12,778 nucleotides of DNA from SXMI01 sp964391365 (GTDB lineage: Bacteria; Actinomycetota; Acidimicrobiia; Acidimicrobiales; Microtrichaceae). Made by a program: the position numbers and the translations under genes. The stretch is from contig CAYMKW010000089.1 in NCBI GenBank assembly GCA_964391365.1, positions 1 to 12,778 on the forward strand, given 5' to 3'. Below, piece by piece: positions 12,605 through 12,778 of this stretch (position 1 is the stretch's first letter; each line of letters begins with the position of its first letter). The notes under the pieces are model-generated. The model made no database searches. It was given only the letters and a program-made list of their open reading frames with translations, and had not been told where the DNA came from.

Positions 12605-12778
12605 CAGAAGCCCTCCTCGCGGGTGATGATCTTCGCCTTGATGGGCAGCTTCTGGATGGCCCGGTTGAGCGCACCGCGGGCGACCTCGTCGTCCGGGTAG
12701 CTCAGCTCGAAGAGCACCCGGCCCGGCTTCACGACCGCGACCCACCGCTCCGGATTGCCCTTGCCGGAACCCATGCGG
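12604..12778 (-). CDS. rplP: 50S ribosomal protein L16, C-terminal part (start beyond window)
   Basis: L16 contacts A-site tRNA in the large subunit. Only the last 57 residues lie here, starting RMGSGKGNPERWVAVVKPGR and including VLFELSYPDDEVARGALNRA and KLPIKAKIITREEGF before the stop. These match the C-terminal third of L16, notably the RMGxGKG and KLPIK motifs. The reading frame is open to the window edge. The stop overlaps the rpmC ATG by one base (TGATG). The upstream S10 genes should follow outside. Confidence 0.96.
   Translation of the reverse strand, partial: RMGSGKGNPERWVAVVKPGRVLFELSYPDDEVARGALNRAIQKLPIKAKIITREEGF

Noticed and set aside
1..12778. Mobile elements, CRISPR repeats, tRNA or rRNA genes, novel defence or biosynthetic system
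   Set aside because: Nearly every base is accounted for by conserved housekeeping genes or short gaps; I saw no direct repeats, transposase motifs or RNA-gene signatures.

Overview
The window is a near-continuous minus-strand array of housekeeping genes from a high-GC bacterium. Read from the high-coordinate end to the low end, it holds the second half of the S10/spc ribosomal-protein cluster (rplP 3' end, rpmC, rpsQ, rplN, rplX, rplE, rpsZ, rpsH, rplF, rplR, rpsE, rpmD, rplO). Next come secY and adk, then an alpha-type cluster (infA, rpmJ, rpsM, rpsK, rpsD, rpoA, rplQ), then truA, then rplM-rpsI, and finally the 5' part of glmM, which runs off the window start. The L13 sequence, the truA position between rplQ and rplM, glmM directly after rpsI, zinc-type S14 and frequent GTG starts point to an actinobacterium. 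A deep-branching class such as Acidimicrobiia is a guess that the sequence alone cannot settle.

Layout: 12778-8069 is a tightly packed run of 13 genes in which eight junctions overlap by 1 or 4 bases (TGATG, ATGA or GTGA), so translational coupling is expected. A 155-base gap (7914-8068) precedes secY. A 76-base gap with a hairpin separates secY from adk. A 122-base gap (5724-5845) between adk and infA carries a good sigma70-type promoter candidate and a leader hairpin. infA has no ATG, GTG or TTG start in a sensible place and appears to begin at CTG behind a perfect Shine-Dalgarno. An 82-base gap with a TTCG-loop hairpin separates rpsD from rpoA. A 133-base gap between truA and rplM carries a second promoter candidate. 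No gene-free stretch exceeds 300 bases, and the plus strand holds only antisense shadow frames.

Functionally the genes build both ribosomal subunits (L16, L29, S17, L14, L24, L5, S14, S8, L6, L18, S5, L30, L15, L36, S13, S11, S4, L17, L13, S9). They also provide the RNA polymerase alpha subunit, initiation factor 1, a tRNA pseudouridine synthase, the SecY translocon channel, adenylate kinase and the first committed enzyme of cell-wall amino-sugar synthesis. The methionine aminopeptidase gene (map), often found between adk and infA, is absent.

I found no mobile element, CRISPR array, RNA gene, defence system or evidence of a new biological system. The points worth a second look are regulatory details: the CTG start of infA, leader hairpins, a hairpin that covers the truA start, and a stop-codon set with no TAA.
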